Shown: in pieces, positions 7,771 through 14,990 of the stretch
Layout: each line of letters begins with the position of its first letter
How positions within the stretch are numbered: the stretch's first letter is position 1
The notes under the pieces: generated by a model
Database searches by the model: none
Told to the model about the DNA's origin: nothing
Seen by the model: only the letters and a program-made list of their open reading frames with translations
From: an uncultured Bacilli bacterium
Lineage (GTDB): Bacteria > Bacillota_I > Bacilli_A > RF39 > UBA660
DNA length: 29,084 nt
Assembly (NCBI GenBank): GCA_944331945.1
Contig: CALVJC010000025.1
Span: 1-29,084, forward strand
Direction of reading: 5' to 3'
Position numbers and translations under genes: made by a program

Positions 7771-7783
7771 GGTGGCTTTTTTG
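7760..7783 (+). terminator. Terminator of the polA-mutM operon
   Basis: AAGCTGC (7760-7766) pairs with GTGGCTT (7772-7778), including two G-T pairs, and a T run follows. The mutM stop codon lies in the loop. Confidence 0.65.
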
Positions 7784-7794
7784 TTAAAAATTTC

Positions 7795-7823
7795 TATACA
7801 AAAGAAAAATTCTGTAGTATAAT
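7795..7823 (+). promoter_or_regulatory. pyk promoter
   Basis: TATACA at 7795-7800, 17 bases, TATAAT at 7818-7823. AAAGGAG follows at 7837-7843, before the ATG at 7855. Confidence 0.7.
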
Positions 7824-7854
7824 AGTAACGGTTTAAAAAAGGAGTGTGCAGTAA

Positions 7855-9264
7855 ATGAAAAAAACAAAGATTATTTGTAGTATTGGACCATCTAGTGCCA
7901 GTGTTGATGTAATGGAAAAGATGGTTTTAAAAGGAATGAATGTGGCTCGTTGTAATTTTTCTCATGCTACAGAAGAAGAAAAAGTAAATTTAGTAGCGAC
8001 AGTGAAAGAAGTTCGTAAAAGAACAGGACAAAATGTGGCTATTTTATATGATACGAAAGGTCCAGAATTTCGTAATGGAATGTTAGAAAATGATGAAATT
8101 AAACTTGTTGAAGGTAAGACGATTCGAGTAGTAAAGGAAAATGTTCTTGGAAACGAAGAAAGATTTAGCGTCAATCATCCAGAAGCCTTAGATAGTTTAT
8201 CGGTTGGAAATACTATTTTACTTGAAAACGGTTTGATGAGTATGGAAGTTGTTAGTGTGGAAGAAGACGGGGTTACTTGCCGTATTGTCAACGGTGGTGT
8301 ATTAGGAAACAAAAAAAGTCTTAGCGTACCTGGTGTTGCTATCAACATGCCTTACATTAGTGAGCAAGATCGGAAAGATATTATCTATGCTTGTGAACAT
8401 GAAGGAGATATTCTTGCTATTTCTTTTGTATCTTGTAAAGAAGATGTTCTTGCCGTAAGAGAAATTTTAAAAGAGCATGGAAAAGAAGAAATGCCAATTA
8501 TTTGTAAGATTGAAAACCAATTGGGTGTTGACAACTTGGAAGAAATTTTAGAAGTATCGGAAGGAATTATGGTTGCTCGTGGAGATCTTGGAACAGAAAC
8601 TTGTATGGAAACGTTACCTCTTGTTCAAAAAGATATGATCAAGAAAGCGAGAGCGCAAGGAAAGATTGCTGTTGTTGCTACAGAAATGTTAGAATCAATG
8701 AAAAAGAATTCTCGTCCAACAAGAGCAGAAATTAGTGATGTGGCCAATGCGGTACTAGATGGTGCGGATGCTGTTATGCTATCTGGGGAGTCAACGGTTG
8801 GAAAATATCCCGTTGAAACTGTAGAATATATGGCTAAAATTTGTGAAGCGACAGAACAACATGCTTCTTATCAAGGAAAATTTAGTTATACGCAACGTGT
8901 TGGTATTACACAAACGATTGCAAACTGTGTTGTAGAAAGTGCTTCTATGCTTCATGCAAAATTAATTGTTGCTTCTACTGTAAGTGGTTTTACAGCTCGT
9001 AAGATTAGTAATTTAAAACCAGATTGTTTAATTGTAGCGGCATGTCCTGATGAAGTAGCGGCACGTCGGCTTGCTTTGAACTGGGGGGTTTATCCAGTTT
9101 TAGTTCCAATGCTAGAGACTACAGACGAAGTTATTCGCGAAAGCATTGAAGCGGCTAAGAATTTCATGCCTCTTGAAAAAGGAGATATCTTAGTTATTAC
9201 TGGTGGTCTTCCAAATACAGGAGTTCGTAAAACGACAAATATTATGAAAATTGAAGAAATTTAG
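7855..9264 (+). CDS. pyk: Pyruvate kinase
   Basis: Last step of glycolysis: phosphoenolpyruvate and ADP to pyruvate and ATP. 469 residues with the usual A, B and C domains but without the extra C-terminal PEP-utiliser domain found in Bacillus. Visible signatures are KIICSIGPSS at the start, MNVARCNFSHA, DTKGPEFRNG, the active-site strand ICKIENQLGVDNLEEI, MVARGDLGTE and the long helix PTRAEISDVANAVLDGADAV followed by MLSGEST. The C domain starts near residue 345. The gene is monocistronic, with its own promoter and a strong terminator. Synteny elsewhere often puts pfkA next to it; here that partner is absent. Confidence 0.96.
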   Translation: MKKTKIICSIGPSSASVDVMEKMVLKGMNVARCNFSHATEEEKVNLVATVKEVRKRTGQNVAILYDTKGPEFRNGMLENDEIKLVEGKTIRVVKENVLGNEERFSVNHPEALDSLSVGNTILLENGLMSMEVVSVEEDGVTCRIVNGGVLGNKKSLSVPGVAINMPYISEQDRKDIIYACEHEGDILAISFVSCKEDVLAVREILKEHGKEEMPIICKIENQLGVDNLEEILEVSEGIMVARGDLGTETCMETLPLVQKDMIKKARAQGKIAVVATEMLESMKKNSRPTRAEISDVANAVLDGADAVMLSGESTVGKYPVETVEYMAKICEATEQHASYQGKFSYTQRVGITQTIANCVVESASMLHAKLIVASTVSGFTARKISNLKPDCLIVAACPDEVAARRLALNWGVYPVLVPMLETTDEVIRESIEAAKNFMPLEKGDILVITGGLPNTGVRKTTNIMKIEEI

Positions 9265-9284
9265 AATCACTTTTTGGGATTCTT

Positions 9285-9321
9285 AAAAACGTCGGAGAGT
9301 TAAATTCTTCGATGTTTTTTT
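9285..9321 (+). terminator. pyk terminator
   Basis: A long stem, AAAAACGTCGGAGAG (9285-9299) with its partner ending in GATGTTTTT (to 9319), includes three G-T pairs and ends in a T run. A weaker hairpin, AGAATC/GATTCT, sits just before it at 9263-9283. Confidence 0.8.
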
Positions 9322-9332
9322 ATTCTAAGCGC

Positions 9333-9361
9333 TTTATAAAAAATAAAAACAATGATAAAAT
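9333..9361 (+). promoter_or_regulatory. Promoter for the CxxCxxCC gene
   Basis: TTTATA at 9333-9338, 17 bases, TAAAAT at 9356-9361, with a TG one base before the -10 box (extended -10). Confidence 0.55.
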
Positions 9362-9392
9362 GGGGTAGGATCAGAGAAAAGAAGGGTGAAGT

Positions 9393-9983
9393 ATGCAAGA
9401 GAGAGTAGTAAACATTGCGAATGAGAACGATATTCAAAACTTTTATAAAAAACTGCCAGGTTTTGTTCGTTTTCATGATAAAGATACTTTGAAATTAAAT
9501 ATTTCGTCTAAAATAGAGCGAACCATTGTGGGCGAGTTAGTCATGTTAGAAAAAGCATTTAATGAAAAAAATAAAAAGCAACGATTGGAATTTGTTTATG
9601 ATCAAACTTGTAAGCTTTTAGATCAATATTGCCAAAAGGAGAATCCTTGTCAGTTTTGTGCTTCTTGCTGTATTGCTCAAGATTTCTATTGTGATAAAAT
9701 CAAGAAAAATGGCTGCTGCGGAAATTGTAGTTATTTAAAGGAGAAAACTTGTAGTATTCAAAGTTTAGGATGTAAATTGTTTTTCTGCCGTCATCTAAGA
9801 GGGCAAGGAAAAATGAAAACATTAAATGATATCTCTATTTCTAAATATTTTTTCTCTTGGAAACAAAAAAAGCTTGCGCCTTATCTACTGTTTAAAACGA
9901 AGGAAGAAAGTCTGGAAATTTTGGCAAAAAATAGTGTTCTTTCTTTTCTTTTTTATCAAACAAGCGACACTTTTCGATATTAA
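9393..9983 (+). CDS. Cysteine-rich protein with a CxxCxxCC metal-chelating motif
   Basis: 196 residues, of which 13 are cysteines, all between residues 73 and 132. CQFCASCC at 86-93 fits the CxxCxxCC signature of the YkgJ-like putative zinc- or iron-chelating domain. More cysteines follow at 100, 108, 109, 112, 120, 127 and 132, enough for a cluster or several metal ions. The N-terminal 70 residues are charged and helical, without a signal peptide, so the protein is cytosolic. GAAGGGTG lies before the ATG. It is monocistronic and ends in a terminator shared with the convergent surface-protein gene. Function is unknown; metal binding is inferred from the motif. The number of cysteines beyond the motif is unusual for that family as I know it. 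Confidence 0.75.
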   Translation: MQERVVNIANENDIQNFYKKLPGFVRFHDKDTLKLNISSKIERTIVGELVMLEKAFNEKNKKQRLEFVYDQTCKLLDQYCQKENPCQFCASCCIAQDFYCDKIKKNGCCGNCSYLKEKTCSIQSLGCKLFFCRHLRGQGKMKTLNDISISKYFFSWKQKKLAPYLLFKTKEESLEILAKNSVLSFLFYQTSDTFRY

Positions 9984-10014
9984 AAAGCCTTACTCTTTTA
10001 GAATAAGGCTTTTT
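9982..10014. terminator. Shared bidirectional terminator
   Basis: AAAAAGCCTTA (9982-9992) pairs perfectly with TAAGGCTTTTT (10004-10014). It ends both convergent genes. The last codons and the TAA (9998-10000) of the minus-strand gene lie in this hairpin. Confidence 0.9.
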
Positions 10015-11713
10015 CCTTTTTGTTATAGTTATACTTGAAAAGTCCAAGACCACTAAAGCTAATTACTAGAATAATCATATAACTTATATTCGCATTATTT
10101 TCTGTAATTCCGGTGTTTGGTGGTGTAATTTCATAACCATCTGTTGATCCTGTGCCTGGTTCTTCATCAGTAATTTCTGGAGCATAAATATAGACTACTT
10201 CAATAACTCCATCAATATATAATCCAGTTTCTTTTCCATTGACTTGTACTAACGTATATCCTTCGAAAGTTTTGGAAGCAGTTTGATACTCTTTTCCCAC
10301 CATGTCCGTAGTGATAATATCATCACTTAATACATTGCCGTAAATATCAATATATTTAGCAATAACGGTTCCTTTTAAGGCAGAGTATGTCCATTGAAGA
10401 TTGACTTGGAATTCATATCCTAAATAAGCATTTAAAGTATAATTTCCATTGTTTTCAAATTTGGTGTTTTCCATGTTAGAAGTGCTATTTGGTGTAAGAG
10501 TACCAACACTTTCGATGATTGCATCATCGCCTTTGTTTGGATCTCTCATATATTCTCCAATAGCATAATCTTCAGAATTATCATCGTTGATGGTATCTTC
10601 TTCAAAGCCAAAAGATAAATTTTTATTGTAGAAGAAGTCATAACTTAAAGCGATTAAATCCGGATTGGTTTCTAAAAGATATGGTGAACCAGATTCTTGA
10701 CCTTGTCTAGCAAAAAAGTCATCTAATGCTTCGTCGCTTAATTCTACGAGACGAGTAGCATTGGTTCCATATTTTTGATTGTAATAAGTTACAATATATT
10801 CTTCGATTGAAGTATATCCAGCTTGATATATTTTTTGAATTTGTTCCTCTTTTTCTGCTTGGGTCATATTCCTATCAAAATAAATTCCAAGCGCGCTATA
10901 AGCACTGTTTTCAGTATAAAAGGGATCATTTTCTCCTAAAATTTCTCGGATGATTCCATCTGGAAATTGATCGAGTCTTGTGTAATTCGTTTGATACTTT
11001 TCGTTATAGAAGTCAAGTAGATACTTGGTATAATCAGCAAAACCGTTTTCGTATCCCCTATCTTTTAAGGCACTATCAATGGCTTCATCTGTTATCGTTG
11101 TATTGTTTGCATTAGGCAATAAGGCTTGTAAGGCTGTGTTATAAGTCCGATTGAAGTGATAATTTTCATTCACCGTTTCTCCGTTAAATAGTGGTGTATC
11201 TTCGCCGGTGGTTGGCTCTTCCTCTGTTAACTTATCATAAATGATATCTTCTTTGGGAAAAATTTCAAAAGAAGTTTCATCATAATTGTAAGTATATTTT
11301 GAAAGATTATTAATTACAAAATTGATTGTAATACCATCTCCTGGTTGAAAGGTGTTGTTCATTTCAAAGTTTTCTTCATTTTCTCCATAAACTGCTTTTG
11401 CAATTTCCGTAAAGACATCTGGCGCAATGACGATAGTATCTAATTCATAATTTTCTGGTATGGTAATGGTAACGGTAACACTTCCTTCGATCCAGCCCCC
11501 ATATCCTGGTACAGGGGAGAGCTTACTAAAGTCATATTCTATGATAAGACCTTCACTCGTTACTTTTCTTTCTGGTTGTACTGCTTCCCATCTTGATTCA
11601 TCTTCTGCTGTATTTTCTTCTGGTGTTGGCTTCGCTTGGGCATATACATTACTTGTCATAAAACCAAAACTAAAAATGGCAAGAAATAGCCCTAGAAATA
11701 ATTTTTTCTTCAT
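9998..11713 (-). CDS. Sortase-anchored surface protein with MucBP-like domain
   Basis: 571 residues. The N-terminus MKKKLFLGLFLAIFSFGFM is a signal peptide, probably cut after an AxA near residue 26. Residues 45-170 are beta-rich. Two similar helical segments follow: one with FYNEKYQTNYTRLDQFPD, the other with YYNQKYGTNATRLVELSD. A MucBP-like module (GTVIAKYIDIYGNVLSDDI ... GYTLVQVNGKETG ... VYIYAPE) lies at about 450-515. The C-terminus has PPNTG (531-535), a hydrophobic stretch and a KKEK tail, the layout of a sortase signal with Pro in place of Leu. It is probably a cell-wall adhesin. No sortase is in the window. TAGGAGGAGG precedes the ATG, and the mRNA has a leader of about 110 bases able to fold. 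Confidence 0.85.
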   Translation of the reverse strand: MKKKLFLGLFLAIFSFGFMTSNVYAQAKPTPEENTAEDESRWEAVQPERKVTSEGLIIEYDFSKLSPVPGYGGWIEGSVTVTITIPENYELDTIVIAPDVFTEIAKAVYGENEENFEMNNTFQPGDGITINFVINNLSKYTYNYDETSFEIFPKEDIIYDKLTEEEPTTGEDTPLFNGETVNENYHFNRTYNTALQALLPNANNTTITDEAIDSALKDRGYENGFADYTKYLLDFYNEKYQTNYTRLDQFPDGIIREILGENDPFYTENSAYSALGIYFDRNMTQAEKEEQIQKIYQAGYTSIEEYIVTYYNQKYGTNATRLVELSDEALDDFFARQGQESGSPYLLETNPDLIALSYDFFYNKNLSFGFEEDTINDDNSEDYAIGEYMRDPNKGDDAIIESVGTLTPNSTSNMENTKFENNGNYTLNAYLGYEFQVNLQWTYSALKGTVIAKYIDIYGNVLSDDIITTDMVGKEYQTASKTFEGYTLVQVNGKETGLYIDGVIEVVYIYAPEITDEEPGTGSTDGYEITPPNTGITENNANISYMIILVISFSGLGLFKYNYNKKEKALF

Positions 11714-11735
11714 ATTTCCTCCTCCTATTATTTTT

Positions 11736-11823
11736 GCTATTTGAAATAGCTTGAATCAAAGAAGGCTATCTGTTATCAACCGACCCCCTACAATTAATAA
11801 AAATAGTGTTCTTCTTGATTTAA
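11736..11823 (-). promoter_or_regulatory. Structured 5' leader of the surface-protein mRNA
   Basis: On the minus strand CTTCTTGATT (complement arm 11811-11820) pairs with the arm at 11754-11764 (10 pairs, one bulge), enclosing about 46 bases that include a GGGGGTCGG run. A second palindrome, GCTATTTGAAATAGC, lies at 11736-11750 just before the ribosome-binding site. I match this to no riboswitch class that I know. Confidence 0.4.
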
Positions 11824-11829
11824 CTCACT

Positions 11830-11858
11830 ATACTAACTAGAATTTTTAGGGTTGTCAA
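11830..11858 (-). promoter_or_regulatory. Candidate promoter of the surface-protein gene
   Basis: TTGACA at 11858-11853 on the minus strand, a 17-base spacer and TAGTAT at 11835-11830. Transcription would start near 11823, right at the first arm of the leader hairpin. Confidence 0.5.
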
Positions 11859-11873
11859 GATAAAAAAAGATTT

Positions 11874-11902
11874 TTTACAAAACGAAATTTTGAGTATATA
11901 AT
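11874..11902 (+). promoter_or_regulatory. xerD-deoB promoter
   Basis: TTTACA at 11874-11879, 17 bases, TATAAT at 11897-11902. Confidence 0.75.
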
Positions 11903-11933
11903 ATTTATGTAGAAGGATAGGATGTGATGTCAG

Positions 11934-12836
11934 GTGGAACTGGAGAAAGCAAAAAGTAATTTTCTAAATTATTGTGAATTTGAAAAGGGATTATCTAGTA
12001 ATACTAGAAAGTCATATCATTATGAGTTAAAAGATTATCTTTCTTTTATGCAAGAAAAACAAAAAAAAGAAGATACAAAAGAGATCGTGAAAGAAGATAT
12101 CGAGGCTTATTTGAAATATTGCTACCAACGGAATGAGGACAGCAAAACAGTAGCTCATAAGCTTACTACCTTGAATAATTTTCATCAATATTTAGAAAAA
12201 GAAGAAGGGGAGAAGAGTAATCCCACAGAATTTATTGATCGTCCTAAGGTTCGGAAAACGCTTCCGCATTGTTTGAATGAACAAGAATTAGATAATCTTC
12301 TTGATCTTCCACTAGATACCCCATTTGACTATCGAAATAAAGCTATGTTAGAATTGATGTATGGAACTGGTTTAAGAGTTTCGGAATTAATTCAATTATC
12401 GGTTTATGATATTGATTTTAATAATGCCCTTCTTCGCGTAAAAGGAAAGGGAAGGAAAGAAAGAATAGTTCCCATTGGGGAATATGCGCTTTCGGCTTTG
12501 CAGCAATATCTGGAAGTTCGTCATCAGTTATTAAAGAAAAAACGGTGTGATGCTCTGTTTTTAAATTCTCGAGGATCAGCGATTTCTCGACAAGGTTTTT
12601 TTAAAAATTTAAAACAAGTTTTGAAAGAGAAAGGTCTTGATAGTAATATTTCACCTCATTCTCTTCGACATTCCTTTGCAACTCAATTATTAGAACACGG
12701 TGCTGATCTAAGAAGTATTCAAGTTATGTTAGGGCATTCCGATATGGCTACGACAAAGATTTATACTCATATCACAAATCAAAAAATTAATCATGATTAT
12801 CAAGAAAATCATCCCAGAGCAAAAAAGGAGCGATAA
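11934..12836 (+). CDS. xerD: Tyrosine recombinase XerD-type
   Basis: 300 residues, typical of XerC/XerD proteins that resolve chromosome dimers at dif. The N-terminal SAM-like core-binding domain covers residues 1-90 (YCEFEKGLSSNTRKSYHYEL). The catalytic domain has Arg148 (GTGLRVSEL), Lys172 (VKGKGRKERIVP), His242 and Arg245 (HSLRHSFAT), His268 (LGHSDM) and Tyr277 (KIYTHI), so the full set is present. Translation starts at GTG 11934: an ATG at 11922 runs straight into TGA, and AGGATGTGAT is well spaced for the GTG. deoB follows 2 bases after the stop; xerD next to deoB is common in Firmicutes and favours XerD over XerC. Confidence 0.9.
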   Translation: MELEKAKSNFLNYCEFEKGLSSNTRKSYHYELKDYLSFMQEKQKKEDTKEIVKEDIEAYLKYCYQRNEDSKTVAHKLTTLNNFHQYLEKEEGEKSNPTEFIDRPKVRKTLPHCLNEQELDNLLDLPLDTPFDYRNKAMLELMYGTGLRVSELIQLSVYDIDFNNALLRVKGKGRKERIVPIGEYALSALQQYLEVRHQLLKKKRCDALFLNSRGSAISRQGFFKNLKQVLKEKGLDSNISPHSLRHSFATQLLEHGADLRSIQVMLGHSDMATTKIYTHITNQKINHDYQENHPRAKKER

Positions 12837-12838
12837 AT

Positions 12839-14005
12839 ATGAGATTTCGAAGAATTTTTCTATTAGTATTGGATTCTCTTGGAGTAGGGGAAGCAAAGGA
12901 TGCAAGTAATTATGGTGATAATGGAGGAAATACTTTAGGTCATATAAAAGAACAATATGATCTATTTGTTCCTAATTTAGCCAAAATAGGTTTTTTGAAT
13001 ACATTACATATGGATGATAATCCGGATGTGGAGGCCTATTATACCATTGCTAGACCAAATAATGCAGGAAAAGATAGTTTAGCAGGACATTATGAAATGA
13101 TGGGTATTACTTCTAATATTCCATTTAAAACATTTAATGAAAATGGTTTTCCTATTGAATTAATTGATGAAATTGAAAAGATTACAGGAAGGCGAGTGAT
13201 TGGAAATAAATGTAGCGATGATAATGAGATTATTGCTGAATTAGGAGAAAGACAATTGAATTATGGTTCTTTAATTGTTTATACTTCGGCAGATTCTGAT
13301 TTACAAATTGCTGCACATGAAGATGTGATTTCGGCAGAACAACTTTATCAGTATTGTGAAAAAATAAGAGAGATTACCAAGAAAGAAGATTGGTTGGTTG
13401 GAAGAGTGATTGCAAGACCGTTTCATGGTAGTGTAGGAAAATTTAAATTTACGCAAGCAGGACGAAAGGATTATCCTATTAAGCCGCCAAAACAGACTCT
13501 TTTAACGGATTTAAAAGCGAATTCTTATAATGTAATAGGAATTGGTAAGATTAATGATATTTTTGCAGGAGAGGGGATTAATAAGGTTTTAAAGGCCTCT
13601 ACTAATATGGAATCCATTAATAAATTAACTAGTATTATGGAAAAGAACTTTACAGGTCTTTGTATGGTGAATCTTTGTGATTTTGATCGCTTTGGACATC
13701 AAAGAGATGTAGAAGGTTATGCCAAAGCCATTGAAGAATTTGATGTAGAAATTCCTATGATTTTAAATCATTTGGAGACAGAGGATTTGCTCATTATTAC
13801 AGCAGACCATGGAAATGATCCTACTTTTCGGGGATGCGATCATACTAGAGAAAATGTTCCTTTGATTTTCTATAGTCGTAATTTTAAGAAACCAAAAAAA
13901 TTACCAATTCAACCTACCTTAGCAGTGATAGGAGCGACGATTGCAGATAATTTTGAAATTACTCCGCCAGAAATTGGTACTAGTATTTTAGAAGAACTTG
14001 AATAA
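12839..14005 (+). CDS. deoB: Phosphopentomutase
   Basis: 388 residues, normal length. Interconverts ribose-1-phosphate or deoxyribose-1-phosphate with the 5-phosphates in nucleoside salvage. It belongs to the alkaline-phosphatase superfamily with two metal ions. Visible signatures are FLLVLDSLGVGEAKDASNYG (metal Asp), GNTLGH, NNAGKDSLAGHYEMMG containing the phosphorylated Ser/Thr region, FDRFGHQRD and ITADHGNDPTFRGCDHTREN with the metal-binding Asp-His pairs. AAAAGGAG precedes the ATG. It is the second gene of the xerD operon, separated by 2 bases. The stop codon is followed directly by a strong hairpin. Confidence 0.95.
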   Translation: MRFRRIFLLVLDSLGVGEAKDASNYGDNGGNTLGHIKEQYDLFVPNLAKIGFLNTLHMDDNPDVEAYYTIARPNNAGKDSLAGHYEMMGITSNIPFKTFNENGFPIELIDEIEKITGRRVIGNKCSDDNEIIAELGERQLNYGSLIVYTSADSDLQIAAHEDVISAEQLYQYCEKIREITKKEDWLVGRVIARPFHGSVGKFKFTQAGRKDYPIKPPKQTLLTDLKANSYNVIGIGKINDIFAGEGINKVLKASTNMESINKLTSIMEKNFTGLCMVNLCDFDRFGHQRDVEGYAKAIEEFDVEIPMILNHLETEDLLIITADHGNDPTFRGCDHTRENVPLIFYSRNFKKPKKLPIQPTLAVIGATIADNFEITPPEIGTSILEELE

Positions 14006-14049
14006 AAAAGAGAAGGGGAGGTCTTAATTTGACTTCTTCTTCTCTTTTT
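14005..14049. terminator. Bidirectional terminator between deoB and the DUF1540 gene
   Basis: The arm AAAAAGAGAAGGGGAGGTC (14005-14023) pairs with 14031-14049 over 19 positions including G-T pairs, with loop TTAATTT. The DUF1540 stop codon is the first triplet of the loop. Confidence 0.85.
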
Positions 14050-14218
14050 CTTGATATTCAAAACTGGCACAAATGGTCTCTTCACTATCACTAATATCAT
14101 TACTAGGACAGCCACAATTTGAACTGATTTGTATCTCTTCTAAAATACATTTACCATTCTTATCATTTTGATATTTGCAAGATTCTACATCACACTTAAT
14201 TCTTTGTTCCTTTTGCAT
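14024..14218 (-). CDS. DUF1540 domain-containing protein
   Basis: 64 residues. The layout IKCDVESCKYQNDKNGKCILEEI then a later C followed by a short aromatic-containing tail (ICASFEYQ) fits DUF1540, small cysteine-rich proteins of Firmicutes with a presumed metal-binding fold. The four family cysteines would be Cys9, Cys14, Cys24 and Cys50; two extra ones are at 35 and 37 (NCGC). GGAAGGAGAAG precedes the ATG. The last ten residues are a Lys/Glu-rich run encoded by one arm of the shared terminator, which suggests that the tail sequence is dictated by the hairpin. Function is unknown. Confidence 0.8.
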   Translation of the reverse strand: MQKEQRIKCDVESCKYQNDKNGKCILEEIQISSNCGCPSNDISDSEETICASFEYQEKEKKKSN

Positions 14219-14526
14219 TTTTTTCGCTTCTCCTTCCCTATTATTTATTCTTTTCCAAAAGAGGGTAACTTTATACTTAAAATTTGTTTACTCTTCCCCT
14301 ATTCTTTATTTTGATGAGAAGAGAGTAGTTAAGAGTATGTTTAATGAGTTTCTTTCTTATTCTTATTTTGAATATAGTAATAATGCAATAATCGTTATAT
14401 TTATATTTTATAAAAGTTATTTCAAGTTATATTATTAATAATAATTTGTTATGATATGATGATTTATTTTATTAATTCAAGATACTTATTATAATATTAT
14501 ATAGCACGCGAATGATAAGTAGTTTA

Positions 14527-14566
14527 AAACTAATTATATTTATTTTCTATAAATAACCATTAGTTT
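14527..14566. repeat. Two-part hairpin
   Basis: AAACTAAT (14527-14534) pairs with ATTAGTTT (14559-14566), and inside it ATTTAT (14538-14543) pairs with ATAAAT (14549-14554) around a 5-base loop. No T run on either side makes it a typical terminator. Confidence 0.45.
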
Positions 14567-14680
14567 ATAAGTTATTCATCCTTTTTAAGAATATTTATAA
14601 CTTCCTATAATAGAGGTTATGTTAACTAGCAAAAATAAAATGATTTTTGATTGCCCCTTCTTTTGATATTATGTACCGAA

Positions 14681-14703
14681 TTATATTATATTATATTATA
14701 TTA
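14681..14703. repeat. Pentanucleotide tandem repeat TTATA
   Basis: Four full copies of TTATA and a partial fifth, without interruptions. Confidence 0.8.
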
Positions 14704-14815
14704 ATTGATATAAATAATCTCTTGATATATTAAGTATTATTTTATTAACTCATATGATAATAGATCTTTTTTTATTTATCTATTTTTATAGCGATGCATA
14801 ATAAAACGACAAAAG

Positions 14816-14884
14816 TTAAAAAAAACAAAACAATAACAATTTGCCAACCATAATATCATTAAAAACTTTTACTTGATAATCCAT
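14816..14884 (-). CDS. Tiny hydrophobic reading frame with a T8 slippery end
   Basis: ATG at 14884 is preceded by GAGGTG, 5-6 bases away. The frame codes 22 residues, MDYQVKVFNDIMVGKLLLF and three more, then TAA at 14816. The stop is preceded by T-TTT-TTT, a perfect -1 slippery heptamer. Shifting by -1 there (or one extra T) continues with LTFVVLLCIAIKIDK to TAA at 14772. The result is a 37-residue peptide with one clean membrane helix and a charged tail, the shape of type I toxin or holin-like small proteins. A sequencing or replication error in the homopolymer is the simplest alternative. It lies after the XRE gene and its terminator. Confidence 0.4.
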   Translation of the reverse strand: MDYQVKVFNDIMVGKLLLFCFF

Positions 14885-14933
14885 AAAAAGCACCTCATAT
14901 ATTAATATAAGAATGTCATACTTAAGAGCAAAA

Positions 14934-14957
14934 AAATAAGGGACTGCTCCCCTATTT
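14934..14957 (-). terminator. Terminator of the XRE gene
   Basis: AAATAAGGGA (14934-14943) and TCCCCTATTT (14948-14957) form a 10-base stem with one mismatch. On the minus strand it is followed by a run of seven T. Confidence 0.75.
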
Positions 14958-14990
14958 ATCTTACTTTACATTATTTTACAGCGCTATTCA

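Larger units (their letters stand above)
14240..14815. other. AT-rich intergenic stretch, no gene supported
   Basis: About 575 bases of very AT-rich sequence. No reading frame here has a ribosome-binding site and coherent protein character. It holds a long hairpin (14527-14566), a pentanucleotide repeat (14681-14703) and several TATAAT-like boxes that AT content alone could produce. It may be a decayed gene remnant. Confidence 0.6.

Noticed and set aside
14175..14438. 87-codon plus-strand reading frame overlapping the DUF1540 gene
   Set aside because: It starts antisense inside a well-supported gene, has no ribosome-binding site, and its composition is that of AT-rich noncoding DNA.
14240..14940. 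Replication origin in the AT-rich stretch
   Set aside because: No cluster of DnaA boxes (TTATCCACA-like) and no dnaA, dnaN or rnpA nearby.
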